Shown in pieces: positions 30,501 to 37,596 of a stretch of 64,000 bases of DNA. The position numbers and the translations under genes are program-made. The stretch is from JAJRPT01 sp964465945 (GTDB lineage Bacteria > Bacteroidota > Ignavibacteria > Kapaibacteriales > UBA2268): positions 62,001-126,000 of the forward strand of contig CAYXMM010000002.1 in the NCBI GenBank assembly GCA_964465945.1, given 5' to 3'. Within the stretch, counting starts at the first letter, position 1. The number at the start of each line of letters is the position of its first letter. Below the pieces are notes generated by a model, which saw nothing but the letters and a program-made list of their open reading frames with translations, did not search any database and was not told where the DNA came from.

Positions 30501-31424
30501 ACAAATGTAATTGCTATGCAAACTATTGACAAATCATACATTTCTTTACCAACTATTTTCGGTTTAAATTTATTTGGTAACACAGTTGAAGATGTTGTGA
30601 AAGGTTTTGAGTTACGAAGAGATGCGATAGTCCAGAGGACAGATATTGATACACTTGAGAAAAATAAATTGTTAAACAGAGCATTAGCTCAATCGTTCTA
30701 TGAAGAATTAGAAGCTTTCTCATTCTCTGGTGTTGGTCAATTAGGTCATTTCTTACCTTCAATCAACTGGGGAATAAGGTGGACTGGAATTGAAAAATGG
30801 ACAATTTGGGGAGGATATTTGAAGAAGGTTCAAGTAGATCATAACTATACGTCAAACTATTCCGAAGCGGTTCAAATCACTGATAATGGTCGAGTAATCC
30901 AAAATCAACAAGTTACAACGGGCTTCTCGCCATTAATAGGGGTGAATGTCTCATTTGATGAAGCAAAAACCAAAGGAACTTTGACTGGTTCTATTAGGTG
31001 GAATAGAACGCAAGGATATAACTTAAATGCTGCAGCAAAATCAGTAGTAACCTCACAAACAACAAATGAAATTGCGGTGCAAGCAAACTATACAATGAAT
31101 AGCTTTTCAATTCCATTTTTGGGCTTTCAACTCAAAAATGAGCTTGAGTTCAGCTTCTTGGGTTCATATAAATTCAATGGACGAGGAACATTCGACGTAT
31201 TCGACCCAACAAGTTTTTCTGGCGGACAAGAACAAGGTCGAGTATTAGATGGAAGCACTGTTGTATCAGTCGAGCCAAGAGTAAGGTATTCTCTATCAGA
31301 AAGATTAACCGCATCATTTTTCGTAAGATATGACGGTACATTCAACGTAGGAGCTTCAAACCCAGGTTTCCATACTACCCAAGTAGGTCTTGATTTCCGA
31401 CTTTCAATCGCTGGTGGTAGATAG
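24537..31424 (+). CDS. sprA: Cell-surface protein SprA, T9SS outer-membrane translocon
   Basis: SprA (Sov) is the giant 36-strand barrel through which T9SS cargo crosses the outer membrane; it is also needed for gliding in flavobacteria. The 2295-residue length matches the family (about 2400 in Flavobacterium). Typical landmarks include YNAGPLYSIAPLY near the N-terminus, a long early block rich in structured barrel segments (ISINVNGEVNVRVGWRW), DNFEAAQRRITLGLNPSLW at about residue 839, and a C-terminal run of alternating barrel strands. The frame begins with TTG at 24537: an in-frame TAA lies 9 bp upstream, and the next ATG would delete the signal peptide (MRISRKIYITITIIFLLSLS). TTG initiation is therefore the best reading. 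It ends with TAG. Confidence 0.95.
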   Translation: MRISRKIYITITIIFLLSLSSNSVRGSLLYNAGPLYSIAPLYAFSNLTSTQINYFPYFWFPFIAMPQSYRTERELFKPDTSYKSALFERYGRRFHPGKYDYGEPNLPGYEFKSEYDDETGGMKVYETFNGQKVFYERELTLNEYLNEVKQRYQEKKWDSISSDYDLKKAFSGGDLARLMSTATGFSIPLPPNPIFSIFGSPKISINVNGEVNVRVGWRWNTQNLGTVSQFGQTQSTPIFSQDIRVNVSGSIGDKLKLSTDWNTRRSFDMDNRFKIGFEGEDDDIIKLVEVGNVSMPSYNSLIGGGQTLFGVRADFQFGPLFLKTILSQRRGERRYVDVQGGKNLNPFTLRAYDYVRNYFFLNDEYKQVYNEYFKYATPVLPVQFDSISVKEIEVWESTTQLTNTKVREAVAHNVLPKLRRGENYPQSLIDAPITAGKVERGRFQLLDSTKWELDYNLGTLRIENLSPDRTYAVSYRLQGPSQSLDDDQRIGYLSSEREFKEVMVLQLVYVRNLQPGFKELWGRQMKNIYNIGATNVDASSAKINIWYLRPSNDSVDVLEGSNQKIVTIFGVDRTDNSGQVQPDGKYDMREPFFNAQRGEITFPSVEPFRAGLYAYFDSLGKRQVADKYVYGDVYDTTWDVAKINTARDRFIISGEVSGSSSNRIRLGAFNLAPGSVKISLDGSPLREYQDFVVDYFSGTVQLRNPRATLPNANLKIEYEQADIFQVSTKTLAGLRADYNLIDSRRVRSDLGFTFMHYNQSAVIDQVQLGQEPVANTMMGFDAKLNWDTPWLTKLLDYLPFYDTKAKSNFDFLAEWAMMFPEPNKRKSVIPSDDGESVVYIDNFEAAQRRITLGLNPSLWSHSSAPVDETIAPTAEERNLYRGSTFWYQKFIPWIRQRDVYPDKQVLIGQNNLSPLQFYLEPYIRGIYNNNPEFLDTLNPMYDESQPHYILRNGADGRLNKDRVWGGMMRLLSSFNTNFDNENIQFIEIMMNVYNHEQNTKLYLDLGQISEDVIPNGKLNTEDGITAKSPLPNGLIDIGEDVGIDGLSNEEEKTNTDPNKLIFPYPLSLEDDPARDDYFFDFKQNVSDQVEKDFVKYNNFENNSKMSEMGAFPDTEILNDNNGQQIALDNSYFRYEIDISNLNESTNPQIVGGNPSKGWYLFRIPIRKPTSKVGNPQFTNIQYVRLAAQGGVAQVWIADWALVGSQWQRINTFQSVPPSDSAMQVSFVNSFENGSSPDYYTMPPGVRSPRQINSPNPQQNIRLNEQSLRVCVSNLKFGEERMATRIFQNMDIFYYKKLKFFVHGDGSMPNVIQQGTIPDAYVYMRFGIDSNNYYEYKQPLTSNWDDIEIDLRKLTSIKQIRDNSKLNERQEFPAGNGNPNATFAIKGTPILTRISFFGFGVANPSERFPNDLTTCIWVDELRLTDAENSNDWAANVSSNLQLADLGTVTASMNTKQANFHKLEERFGDRKNDGNFTISMQGNLEKLAPKEFKQMKIPIAYTHAELLSTPKFIANTDLALEEAMAITRDNILDNGGSKAEADREANKLKDKSELLKVQDQWSLTGIKLGIPVNHWSINETLNKLNFNYTYSQEYTRTPVYENRFNWNWTLDANYTNSLPDILAFSPTKFLKDVPVIGVYGDWKLNLLPSNIGFGLNMTRGRQTEQSRFLTFASPVVRSFFADRKANFTWKLSQGGLLSPSIDYSFNTRSSLIDLEHDEFGNQRTGSQISNAMFSNGFDFGRNTTHNQMFTINFKPILPVGFLNKYLDMNGSYNVNYSWNDPLMPDPAVRDRAKNATYNGQFRYNINVSLRSFGDEIFGITPSKMFGKRKDDKTGEEVTDWGSQILLAFKSILLDYEKINITLSQTNNSTNPGVFGGTGMSNFWGRGITGRESLNNFGPSFAYQMGLTSNPHGGFNISPSSSFPFFSFDSYPGLRPPNGRYQDNYRQSTDLNIATNRPLWEGATLDLTWKTSQAFNRNQTVITDVNGVPTFTNVIAMQTIDKSYISLPTIFGLNLFGNTVEDVVKGFELRRDAIVQRTDIDTLEKNKLLNRALAQSFYEELEAFSFSGVGQLGHFLPSINWGIRWTGIEKWTIWGGYLKKVQVDHNYTSNYSEAVQITDNGRVIQNQQVTTGFSPLIGVNVSFDEAKTKGTLTGSIRWNRTQGYNLNAAAKSVVTSQTTNEIAVQANYTMNSFSIPFLGFQLKNELEFSFLGSYKFNGRGTFDVFDPTSFSGGQEQGRVLDGSTVVSVEPRVRYSLSERLTASFFVRYDGTFNVGASNPGFHTTQVGLDFRLSIAGGR

Positions 31425-31810
31425 GATTAATTTTTATAAATTGAATATTGCACTAATTAATTTATTTTTTTAATCATCAATTAGTCTTCTAAGAATAGTA
31501 TCAAAGTAATATTGAGTGATGTTAAACAACTTTTAAAACACATTTCTTTTTCTTTCATTAGATTCGATTTTACAATATATATTAATTAAGATTTTATAAT
31601 AAAATGATAGTTTCTTCGGTTACAAACTACTACATAATGATTGTCGACTTTATGTAAAGTAAGGTATTCGCCTCAAAAAATGGCTATAATACAATATTAA
31701 AACCATTAAGAAAATAGAAAATTTAGAAATATTTTGAATTTAACCGATAAAAAAAATAAACCTCACTCGAGAGTGAGGTTATAATAAATTATTTACAATT
31801 AATTTTCCAA
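31425..31810. other. Intergenic region between convergent sprA and the Bax-inhibitor gene
   Basis: The region is AT-rich, with no open frame worth calling. Apart from the terminator at its right end I see nothing I can name; no tRNA, repeat or hairpin array is visible. Confidence 0.5.
31745..31780 (-). terminator. Intrinsic terminator of the Bax-inhibitor gene
   Basis: AACCTCACTC and GAGTGAGGTT form a perfect 10-bp stem with a two-base gap (31759-31780). On the minus strand it is followed by a T-rich run, so it ends transcription from 32515. Confidence 0.85.
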
Positions 31811-32515
31811 TTAATCTCTGTTTCCGCCAAGTAATCTTAGTAAGAATAAGAATAAGTTGATGAAGTCAAGATATAAAGTTAATGCTCCTAAGATTGCAGC
31901 TTTTGAAGCAATTTCATTTCCTTGTGATTGAACTTCATACATTTCTTTTAGTTTTTGAGTGTCGTAAGCTGTTAAGCCAGCAAATACAATTACACCAATG
32001 ATTGAAATCATCATACTAAGCATTGAGCTCGCGAAAAAGAAATTTGCTATTGTTGCAAGAATAATTCCGACTAAACCCATAAACATAAATCTTCCTACCC
32101 CTGATAAGTCTTTTTTTGCAGTATAACCATAAAAGCTAAGTGCGGCAAATGAACCGGCAGTTATAAAAAACACATTTGCTATCGACTCTCCTGAATATAC
32201 TAATGCCAGAGTTGAAAAGGTAATTCCAGTTAATCCAGAATAAAGAACAAACAGGGCAGAGGCAACCATTGAACTCATTTTATTTACTGCAGCCGAGAGA
32301 GCAAACACAAGCCCTAATGTTGCAAAGAAAAATAACCACATATAGTCTATAACACTATATACAAGACCACTATCATAGAAGTAGTAAGAAACTCCAGCGG
32401 TAATACCAAGACCAGCTACCATCCAAGAATATACTTTATTTAAAAAAGCTCTTTGGAGTTGAGCGATTTCACTATCAGTTTTGTAAACCGAATTGTATGT
32501 ATAACCTGTCTCCAT
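31811..32515 (-). CDS. Bax inhibitor-1 / YccA family membrane protein
   Basis: This is a 234-residue inner-membrane protein with seven hydrophobic segments (about residues 30-230). It has the BI-1 family features: an N-terminal soluble stretch ending AFLNKVYSWMVAGLGITAG, the GLTGITFS segment, and the C-terminal AYDTQKLKEMY motif followed by a helix LYLDFINLFLFLLRLLGG. Bacterial homologues (YetJ, YccA) act as pH-dependent calcium leak channels or FtsH modulators; which applies here is unknown. An outer-membrane barrel gene lies 18 bp upstream on the same strand. Confidence 0.93.
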   Translation of the reverse strand: METGYTYNSVYKTDSEIAQLQRAFLNKVYSWMVAGLGITAGVSYYFYDSGLVYSVIDYMWLFFFATLGLVFALSAAVNKMSSMVASALFVLYSGLTGITFSTLALVYSGESIANVFFITAGSFAALSFYGYTAKKDLSGVGRFMFMGLVGIILATIANFFFASSMLSMMISIIGVIVFAGLTAYDTQKLKEMYEVQSQGNEIASKAAILGALTLYLDFINLFLFLLRLLGGNRD

Positions 32516-32533
32516 TTTGTCCTCTAAATTAAT

Positions 32534-33226
32534 TTAAAAATAAATCCCAACTGAAACTGATAAATAATTTTTTTTATCATTGTTAGTAAAAGTGTCTACC
32601 AAGTTTAAGACGTGAAAGCGTGCGTCTAAGTTTAATTTTAAAAGTGCTAAATTTAAATCAAAGCCAGCACCATAAGACATTCCTAATGAATTGTATGCTC
32701 CTGTTTCTTCAATTGGAATTGTAATTGTTTTATCATCAGTAATTGGTACATCAGTTGTAAATGTAAATTTATTGTAAGAAAATTCACTTGAAGCATAGAA
32801 ATTAAGAACATCTAAAGAAAGAAAGTAAAAATCAATACCAGCAGTGATTGGAATAATATTCTGAAAGGTGAAAATTGTTGCTAAAATTTCGTTCGTTTCA
32901 GGATGTTTAACTTCTAATCGGCTTTGTTGGAAGCGATGATAACCAACACTACCTTGGAGTTTGAAATAGTCATTTAAAGGAATTTTTACTCTTATACCTA
33001 AATGATAACCAAACCCAGCACCTTCTCGGATCATATTTCCAATAATTGTATCGTTCTCAACCGAGCTTATACTTTTAAATACTGGTTGAAAATCTCTATT
33101 ATAAATATTATTAATTTGGTTATTTGGAGTTGATAAACCAATTTCAACACCAAAATCTACATCATCATTAGCTTTTGCTATGATATTAGTGAGAAGTAAT
33201 ACACCTAATAATATATATAATTTCAT
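32534..33226 (-). CDS. Outer-membrane beta-barrel protein (OmpA-like barrel)
   Basis: This 230-residue protein has a signal peptide (1-18, ending AKA). The remainder alternates hydrophobic and polar residues in about eight strands, for example FGYHLGIRVKIPL, FKLQGSVGYHRF and FDLNLALLKLNLDARFHVLNL, and ends with the barrel signature LSVSVGIYF (terminal Phe). This is the small eight-stranded porin-like barrel common in Bacteroidota. No specific function can be given. It sits 18 bp upstream of the Bax-inhibitor gene and 30 bp downstream of the FadL-like gene, in a four-gene run. Confidence 0.82.
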   Translation of the reverse strand: MKLYILLGVLLLTNIIAKANDDVDFGVEIGLSTPNNQINNIYNRDFQPVFKSISSVENDTIIGNMIREGAGFGYHLGIRVKIPLNDYFKLQGSVGYHRFQQSRLEVKHPETNEILATIFTFQNIIPITAGIDFYFLSLDVLNFYASSEFSYNKFTFTTDVPITDDKTITIPIEETGAYNSLGMSYGAGFDLNLALLKLNLDARFHVLNLVDTFTNNDKKNYLSVSVGIYF

Positions 33227-33256
33227 TTTTCATAATAATAATTTTCTCAAATTTAA

Positions 33257-34642
33257 CTAAAATCTATATGAAAATCCAACAAGAACATTTGTTATGTCTC
33301 TAACATTTTTATAAGATTGTCCAGAATAAACCAAAGTTGTTTCGTCATAATCACGATTTGAAAGAGATACATCAACCATTATGTTTTTTCCAATCATAAC
33401 TCCGGCACCCACTGCTTTTGTTATCATAGTTCCAAGGTCAATAAATCCTTGTCTGTAAGGAGTATTATGTGATGAATATGAAGCACGTAAAAATACTGGA
33501 TAGAATGGTAACTGATATTCGGCACCAACCCCCCAATCTATTTTAGCAGAAGCTAATCTTTCAGGGACAATCTCGTTCAAATCATCTGTAAAATTATCAC
33601 TTGATGTAAATTTCAAATTTGACATATCCATATAACTCATAGCACCAGATAAAGTTAGTCCAACAAAATTATAAGACACTCCTAAATTAAATTTAGTTGG
33701 AGTGATTACAGTATATTTTGATTCTCCATTACTTTTAACATCAACGTAATCTTGATTGTCGAAATCAGAAGTTGCATTAAGATTCCATTTTTCTTTAATT
33801 GTGTAAATATTTGGCAGGTCAACCGATAGAAATACTCTTGAGCTTTCTGTTGGAGTTGCCATTATTCCAATAGTTCCAGTAAACCCACTAATATCTTGAC
33901 TTAATTTTTCTGTATAATATAAAGATTTAAAGTCAACATCTGTCCAACTTGTTGCGTCGTTGATTTGATACTTATTAATTGCGTCTAACTCATCTAATTT
34001 TTTTGTGTATGAATAATCTGTGCTAAACCCGCTTATACTAAAGCCAAGTGAGAAGGTTTTATTCAATGAAAATGAGAATCCACCAGTAAATCTTGAATTA
34101 CTTCCGTCTTGAAGTAATGAGTAATTTTGTTGTAACGAGTCTTGTAGAGGCGTAATTCCGTCTTTATTAGATAGTGCTAAATCTTGCATAAATTGTTGTT
34201 TAGAATTTGCTGCAATAAAAGAGTTTTTCCCATTAAAAGTTGAAAAATTATTATAGTCATAAAAACTTTTGTCGTTAAAATAACCGAAACCGATTACATA
34301 TTTTTTACCTTCACTTTCAAACGGAGCAACAAAAGTAAAATTAGAAAGATACTGGTCTGAACGATCATTTGTAAAATTTTTACTTAAATAATTAATATCT
34401 GAGTTAAGATACTTAACAGCAAGTCCTGCTTGAATTTCAGTTGTCGGAACAAGCTGCATACCAGCAGGGTTATAATATAGAGCTGCTCCGTCGTCATTAA
34501 TGCCATAGTATGATATACCTAAGGCATTTGAACGAGGGCTAATTCCATTCTCGCTTTGTGTTAATCGTAATCCATCATCAATAAATTGAGCATTTGCTAT
34601 ATAGCATAGAAAAAAACTTGCTATTATAAAAATATTTTTCAT
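33257..34642 (-). CDS. FadL/OmpP1-like outer-membrane transport barrel
   Basis: This 461-residue outer-membrane protein has a signal peptide (1-18) and Gln at the predicted mature N-terminus (ANA|Q). The N-terminal segment SPRSNALGISYYGINDDGAALYYNPAGMQLV matches the FadL/OmpP1/TodX opening (NALG...D..A.YYNPAG). The last strand ends NVLVGFSYRF with a terminal Phe, as in 14-stranded barrels for hydrophobic compounds. PorV of the T9SS belongs to a related group, but the NPAG region here is closer to FadL. Its ATG overlaps the stop of the upstream lipoprotein gene by one base. Confidence 0.83.
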   Translation of the reverse strand: MKNIFIIASFFLCYIANAQFIDDGLRLTQSENGISPRSNALGISYYGINDDGAALYYNPAGMQLVPTTEIQAGLAVKYLNSDINYLSKNFTNDRSDQYLSNFTFVAPFESEGKKYVIGFGYFNDKSFYDYNNFSTFNGKNSFIAANSKQQFMQDLALSNKDGITPLQDSLQQNYSLLQDGSNSRFTGGFSFSLNKTFSLGFSISGFSTDYSYTKKLDELDAINKYQINDATSWTDVDFKSLYYTEKLSQDISGFTGTIGIMATPTESSRVFLSVDLPNIYTIKEKWNLNATSDFDNQDYVDVKSNGESKYTVITPTKFNLGVSYNFVGLTLSGAMSYMDMSNLKFTSSDNFTDDLNEIVPERLASAKIDWGVGAEYQLPFYPVFLRASYSSHNTPYRQGFIDLGTMITKAVGAGVMIGKNIMVDVSLSNRDYDETTLVYSGQSYKNVRDITNVLVGFSYRF

Positions 34643-35487
34643 TATTTACCTCTTGAATTACCACCACGTGAATTACCACCTCTTGAGTTACCACCACGAT
34701 TGTTACCTGAGTTAGTATTTCTATTTGTGTTTGAATTAGAATTTCTTGGCTCTGATACGTTGGAGTTTCCTCTATTATTTGAATTTGTATTATAGTTTGG
34801 TTGAGAATATGATGGCTCAGAACTTTCTCTTCGGCTACTATTATTATTATTGTTTCTATTGCCGTATCTTACTTCATAGTTTTCACCTCTTTTGAATACA
34901 TTTTCGCCGTTTGAAGTGTATCTTGTGGTTCTCGGATTATATTCTCTTGGGTTTGTAATTGTGTTATCGGTTCTTCTTGGATTATAGACTGAATAATTAT
35001 CCCTTGAATTTCCGAAGTTTCTTTGGCTATTTTTAATAGGTCTATCTGTGTAAGAATTGCCTGAATTTGGTAACCAATATCTATTATGATAATGATTATC
35101 ATACCAATGTTGTTGCCAAGTAACTCCATAATAAGGGTGATAGGAATACCAAGGCGAGTACCATTCAGGTCCCCAATAGTTAGAGTAATATCCATAAAAT
35201 CCATATCTGCTTCTTGGAGTATTTCCCCAGCCGTAATAACCATTCCACCAAGGAACAATAACAGGAACATAGTTTGTTCCTAAATTTTGGTTGTTACTCA
35301 AGTTTTGTTTTGAATTTTGTTGATTATTTTGGTCAGACATTGGGTTTACCCAGCCATTATCATCATAATCCTCTTCGTCCTCAACAACATCTTGACTATT
35401 ACTGTAACCATAATATGGGTTATCGTAGTTATAACTTGTGCAAGCACCTAAAATTAATGTGAATGATATTAGATATAAGTATTTCAT
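34642..35487 (-). CDS. Aromatic- and Asn-rich lipoprotein with an RGGNS-repeat tail
   Basis: I do not recognise a family for this 281-residue lipoprotein. The signal peptide ends in the lipobox ILGACTS. After an acidic stretch (VVEDEEDYDD) comes an Asn/Gln-rich linker. Then follows a segment packed with Trp, Tyr and Gly (WWNGYYGWGNTPRSRYGFYG and more, about residues 80-145), an Arg/Asn-rich region, and finally three RGGNS repeats ending RGK. Disordered, aromatic- and Arg-rich composition of this kind could mediate surface interactions or assembly. It is translationally coupled to the FadL-like barrel downstream, suggesting a shared outer-membrane role. Confidence 0.75.
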   Translation of the reverse strand: MKYLYLISFTLILGACTSYNYDNPYYGYSNSQDVVEDEEDYDDNGWVNPMSDQNNQQNSKQNLSNNQNLGTNYVPVIVPWWNGYYGWGNTPRSRYGFYGYYSNYWGPEWYSPWYSYHPYYGVTWQQHWYDNHYHNRYWLPNSGNSYTDRPIKNSQRNFGNSRDNYSVYNPRRTDNTITNPREYNPRTTRYTSNGENVFKRGENYEVRYGNRNNNNNSSRRESSEPSYSQPNYNTNSNNRGNSNVSEPRNSNSNTNRNTNSGNNRGGNSRGGNSRGGNSRGK

Positions 35488-35514
35488 TTTATCACCTCTT
35501 ATTGTTTATTTTAT

Positions 35515-35530
35515 AAACGCAAAAGCGTTT
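35515..35530. promoter_or_regulatory. Inverted repeat in the divergent lipoprotein/QC region
   Basis: AAACGC-AAAA-GCGTTT forms a 6-bp inverted repeat 28 bp upstream of the lipoprotein ATG and 124 bp upstream of the glutaminyl cyclase ATG. It is more GC-rich than its surroundings and could be an operator or a leader hairpin. No regulator is linked to it. Confidence 0.35.
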
Positions 35531-35653
35531 AGTTTAGTTTCAATTAATTCATTAGAAATTAATTAATTTTTAAGAAATATTTTAGAAATTTAAGTTTTTA
35601 AGAATTTTATTAAATTTTGTTTAATTTTGACTTTTAAATTTAATGAAAAATTA

Positions 35654-36496
35654 ATGAAATATTGTGTTTTAGTTTTCTTTTTACTTTTAGCTTGTAATCA
35701 AACACAAGGGCAAAGGGAAAGTGAAATAAGTAGCGAGGTACATAAAGGTAGTGAACTAAAGCAAGAAAGTGATGTTCAACAAAAAAAAGAACTTAAACAA
35801 GATTCGCTTAAATTTGAGTTTGAAGTTATTGATGAAATTTATCATAATCCTGTTTTTTATACTCAAGGGTATATTTTCTTAAATGGATATTTATATGAAT
35901 CTATAGGACAATACGGGCATTCTGCTTTACATAAAATTGACCCAAATACAGGTAAATCGTTGAAAGAGACAAAAGTTGGATTTCGATATTTTGCTGAAGG
36001 TTTAGAAGTTTTAGATGACAAATTGTTTCTTTTAACATGGAAAAATGAAGTTTGCAAGGTTTATGATATTGAAACATTCTCAGAAGTAAGTGAATTTCCT
36101 TATGTAGGGGAGGGATGGGGACTTTGTGAAATTAATAATCTTTTTTATATGTCTGATGGTTCTGATAAAATTCAAATTAAAGAACCAAATTCATTTTCAA
36201 CGATTGAGAAATTTAGCATAACCGGTGAAGATAATTTACCTTTAAATGATATAAATGAGCTTGAATATGCGAAGGGATATATTTTTGCTAATATTTGGAT
36301 GACTGATAAAATAGCAATAATTGACCCAAATAAAAAAGAGTTAGTTAAGATTTTGGATTTTTCTGTTTTAAGAAAAAGATTGAAAAACAACCCTAACGCA
36401 GAATCTTTTAACGGAATTGCTTATAACCCGAAAGAAGATATTTTTTATTTAACTGGTAAATATTGGAATAAAGTTTTTAAAGTTAAAATTAAATAA
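35654..36496 (+). CDS. Glutaminyl-peptide cyclotransferase, lipoprotein
   Basis: This enzyme cyclises N-terminal Gln of exported proteins to pyroglutamate. The 280-residue protein starts MKYCVLVFFLLLACNQ, a lipoprotein signal with lipobox LLLAC. I chose this ATG over an upstream TTG because it gives a clean signal. A charged, repetitive linker (KELKQDS, ELKQES) follows. The rest is the plant-type cyclase beta-propeller (Glu_cyclase_2): FYTQGYIF, ESIGQYGHS, FAEGLEV, GEGWGLC, LNDINELEY, NIWMTDKIAIIDP and SFNGIAYNPKEDIFYLTGKYW. It overlaps the ribD start by one base. Confidence 0.9.
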   Translation: MKYCVLVFFLLLACNQTQGQRESEISSEVHKGSELKQESDVQQKKELKQDSLKFEFEVIDEIYHNPVFYTQGYIFLNGYLYESIGQYGHSALHKIDPNTGKSLKETKVGFRYFAEGLEVLDDKLFLLTWKNEVCKVYDIETFSEVSEFPYVGEGWGLCEINNLFYMSDGSDKIQIKEPNSFSTIEKFSITGEDNLPLNDINELEYAKGYIFANIWMTDKIAIIDPNKKELVKILDFSVLRKRLKNNPNAESFNGIAYNPKEDIFYLTGKYWNKVFKVKIK

Positions 36497-37596
36497 TGTC
36501 AAAGAAGACAGATAAATACTATATAAATAAATGTTTGAAATTAGCTAAAAAGGGGAGAGGTTATGTATCTCCTAATCCCCTTGTTGGTGCTGTCATTGTA
36601 GAAAATGATAAGATAATCTCAACGGGTTTTCATCACAAAATAGGTGAAAATCACGCGGAGAGGGATGCTATTAGTAAACTTCCAGAGGATTTTGACTTCT
36701 CAAATTCTACAATTTATATTAATCTTGAACCATGCACTCATTTTGGAAAAACTCCTCCATGTTGCGATTTATTAATAGGAAAGAAATTTAAAAAAGTAGT
36801 TTTTGCAATGCAAGACCCAAACCCTAAAGTTGCTGGAAATAGTATTGATAAATTTAAAGAAAATAACATAGAAGTTGCGTTTGGAATTTTAGAAAAAAAA
36901 GCAAAGTTTTCGAATAGGTTTTTTATTAAGCATATTCAATCTAAAAAGCCATATATAATAGTTAAAGTTGCACAGACAATAAATGGAAAAATTGCTTCTT
37001 TCAGTAATGAATCTAAATGGATAAGTTGTAAAAAATCAAGAAAAGATGTGCACAAGTTGCGAAGTAAAGTTGATGCGGTTTTAGTTGGGACAGGAACAAT
37101 TAGAAATGATGCTCCTAAACTTGATGTGAGGTTAGTTAAAGGTCGAAATCCTTTAAGAATTTTGTTGCTAAGTGATTTGAATATTGATAGGGCGCTTTTG
37201 TTTAATGAAGAAAATAAAGGTAAAACAATTATAGTTTTTGCTAAAAATAAATATAGTTCAGAGCAAAAAAGTAATATTTCAAGTGAAGTTAGGGTAATTG
37301 AAGTGTCTGAAGAGAATGGGAAATTAAATTTAGAAGAACTATTTGAAATTCTTGGAAATGAAGGAATAAATTCAATTTTAGTTGAATCTGGCGCAGGATT
37401 GAGTTCATATTTATTAGATAAAAACTTAATTGATGAGTTAATCATATACCAATCGGCTAAGATTTTAGGAAAAGGCAAAGCTCTTTTTGATAGTTTAGAA
37501 ATCGAAAATCCAAACCAAATTAAACCATTTACTTTGCATAAATCAAAAAAAATAGGTGATGATTTAAAGTTAGTTTATTTAAGAAATCATTTATAG
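36496..37596 (+). CDS. ribD: Bifunctional riboflavin biosynthesis deaminase/reductase
   Basis: RibD deaminates the pyrimidine intermediate of riboflavin synthesis and then reduces its ribosyl side chain with NADPH. The deaminase domain (1-145) has the zinc ligands His53 and catalytic Glu55 in NHAERDAI, and Cys80 and Cys89 in EPCTHFGKTPPCC. The reductase domain (about 150-366) has the conserved VKVAQTINGKIA, VDAVLVGTGTIRNDAPKLDVR and ILVESGAGLSSYLL segments. The length of 366 is normal. It overlaps the glutaminyl cyclase stop by one base and the convergent C25-like gene by 10 bp. No FMN riboswitch precedes it. Confidence 0.95.
   Translation: MSKKTDKYYINKCLKLAKKGRGYVSPNPLVGAVIVENDKIISTGFHHKIGENHAERDAISKLPEDFDFSNSTIYINLEPCTHFGKTPPCCDLLIGKKFKKVVFAMQDPNPKVAGNSIDKFKENNIEVAFGILEKKAKFSNRFFIKHIQSKKPYIIVKVAQTINGKIASFSNESKWISCKKSRKDVHKLRSKVDAVLVGTGTIRNDAPKLDVRLVKGRNPLRILLLSDLNIDRALLFNEENKGKTIIVFAKNKYSSEQKSNISSEVRVIEVSEENGKLNLEELFEILGNEGINSILVESGAGLSSYLLDKNLIDELIIYQSAKILGKGKALFDSLEIENPNQIKPFTLHKSKKIGDDLKLVYLRNHL

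Noticed and set aside
31425..31740. Hidden gene or RNA after sprA
   Set aside because: I checked all frames by eye and saw only short, start-poor, AT-rich frames and no stable fold other than the terminator.
34869..35270. 133-codon alternative frame inside the lipoprotein gene
   Set aside because: It arises from the low-complexity composition of the lipoprotein and has no start context or family.
36400..36496. FMN riboswitch before ribD
   Set aside because: ribD overlaps the preceding gene by one base, so there is no leader for a riboswitch.
36936..37478. 180-codon ORF opposite ribD
   Set aside because: It is the antisense shadow of the conserved reductase domain.
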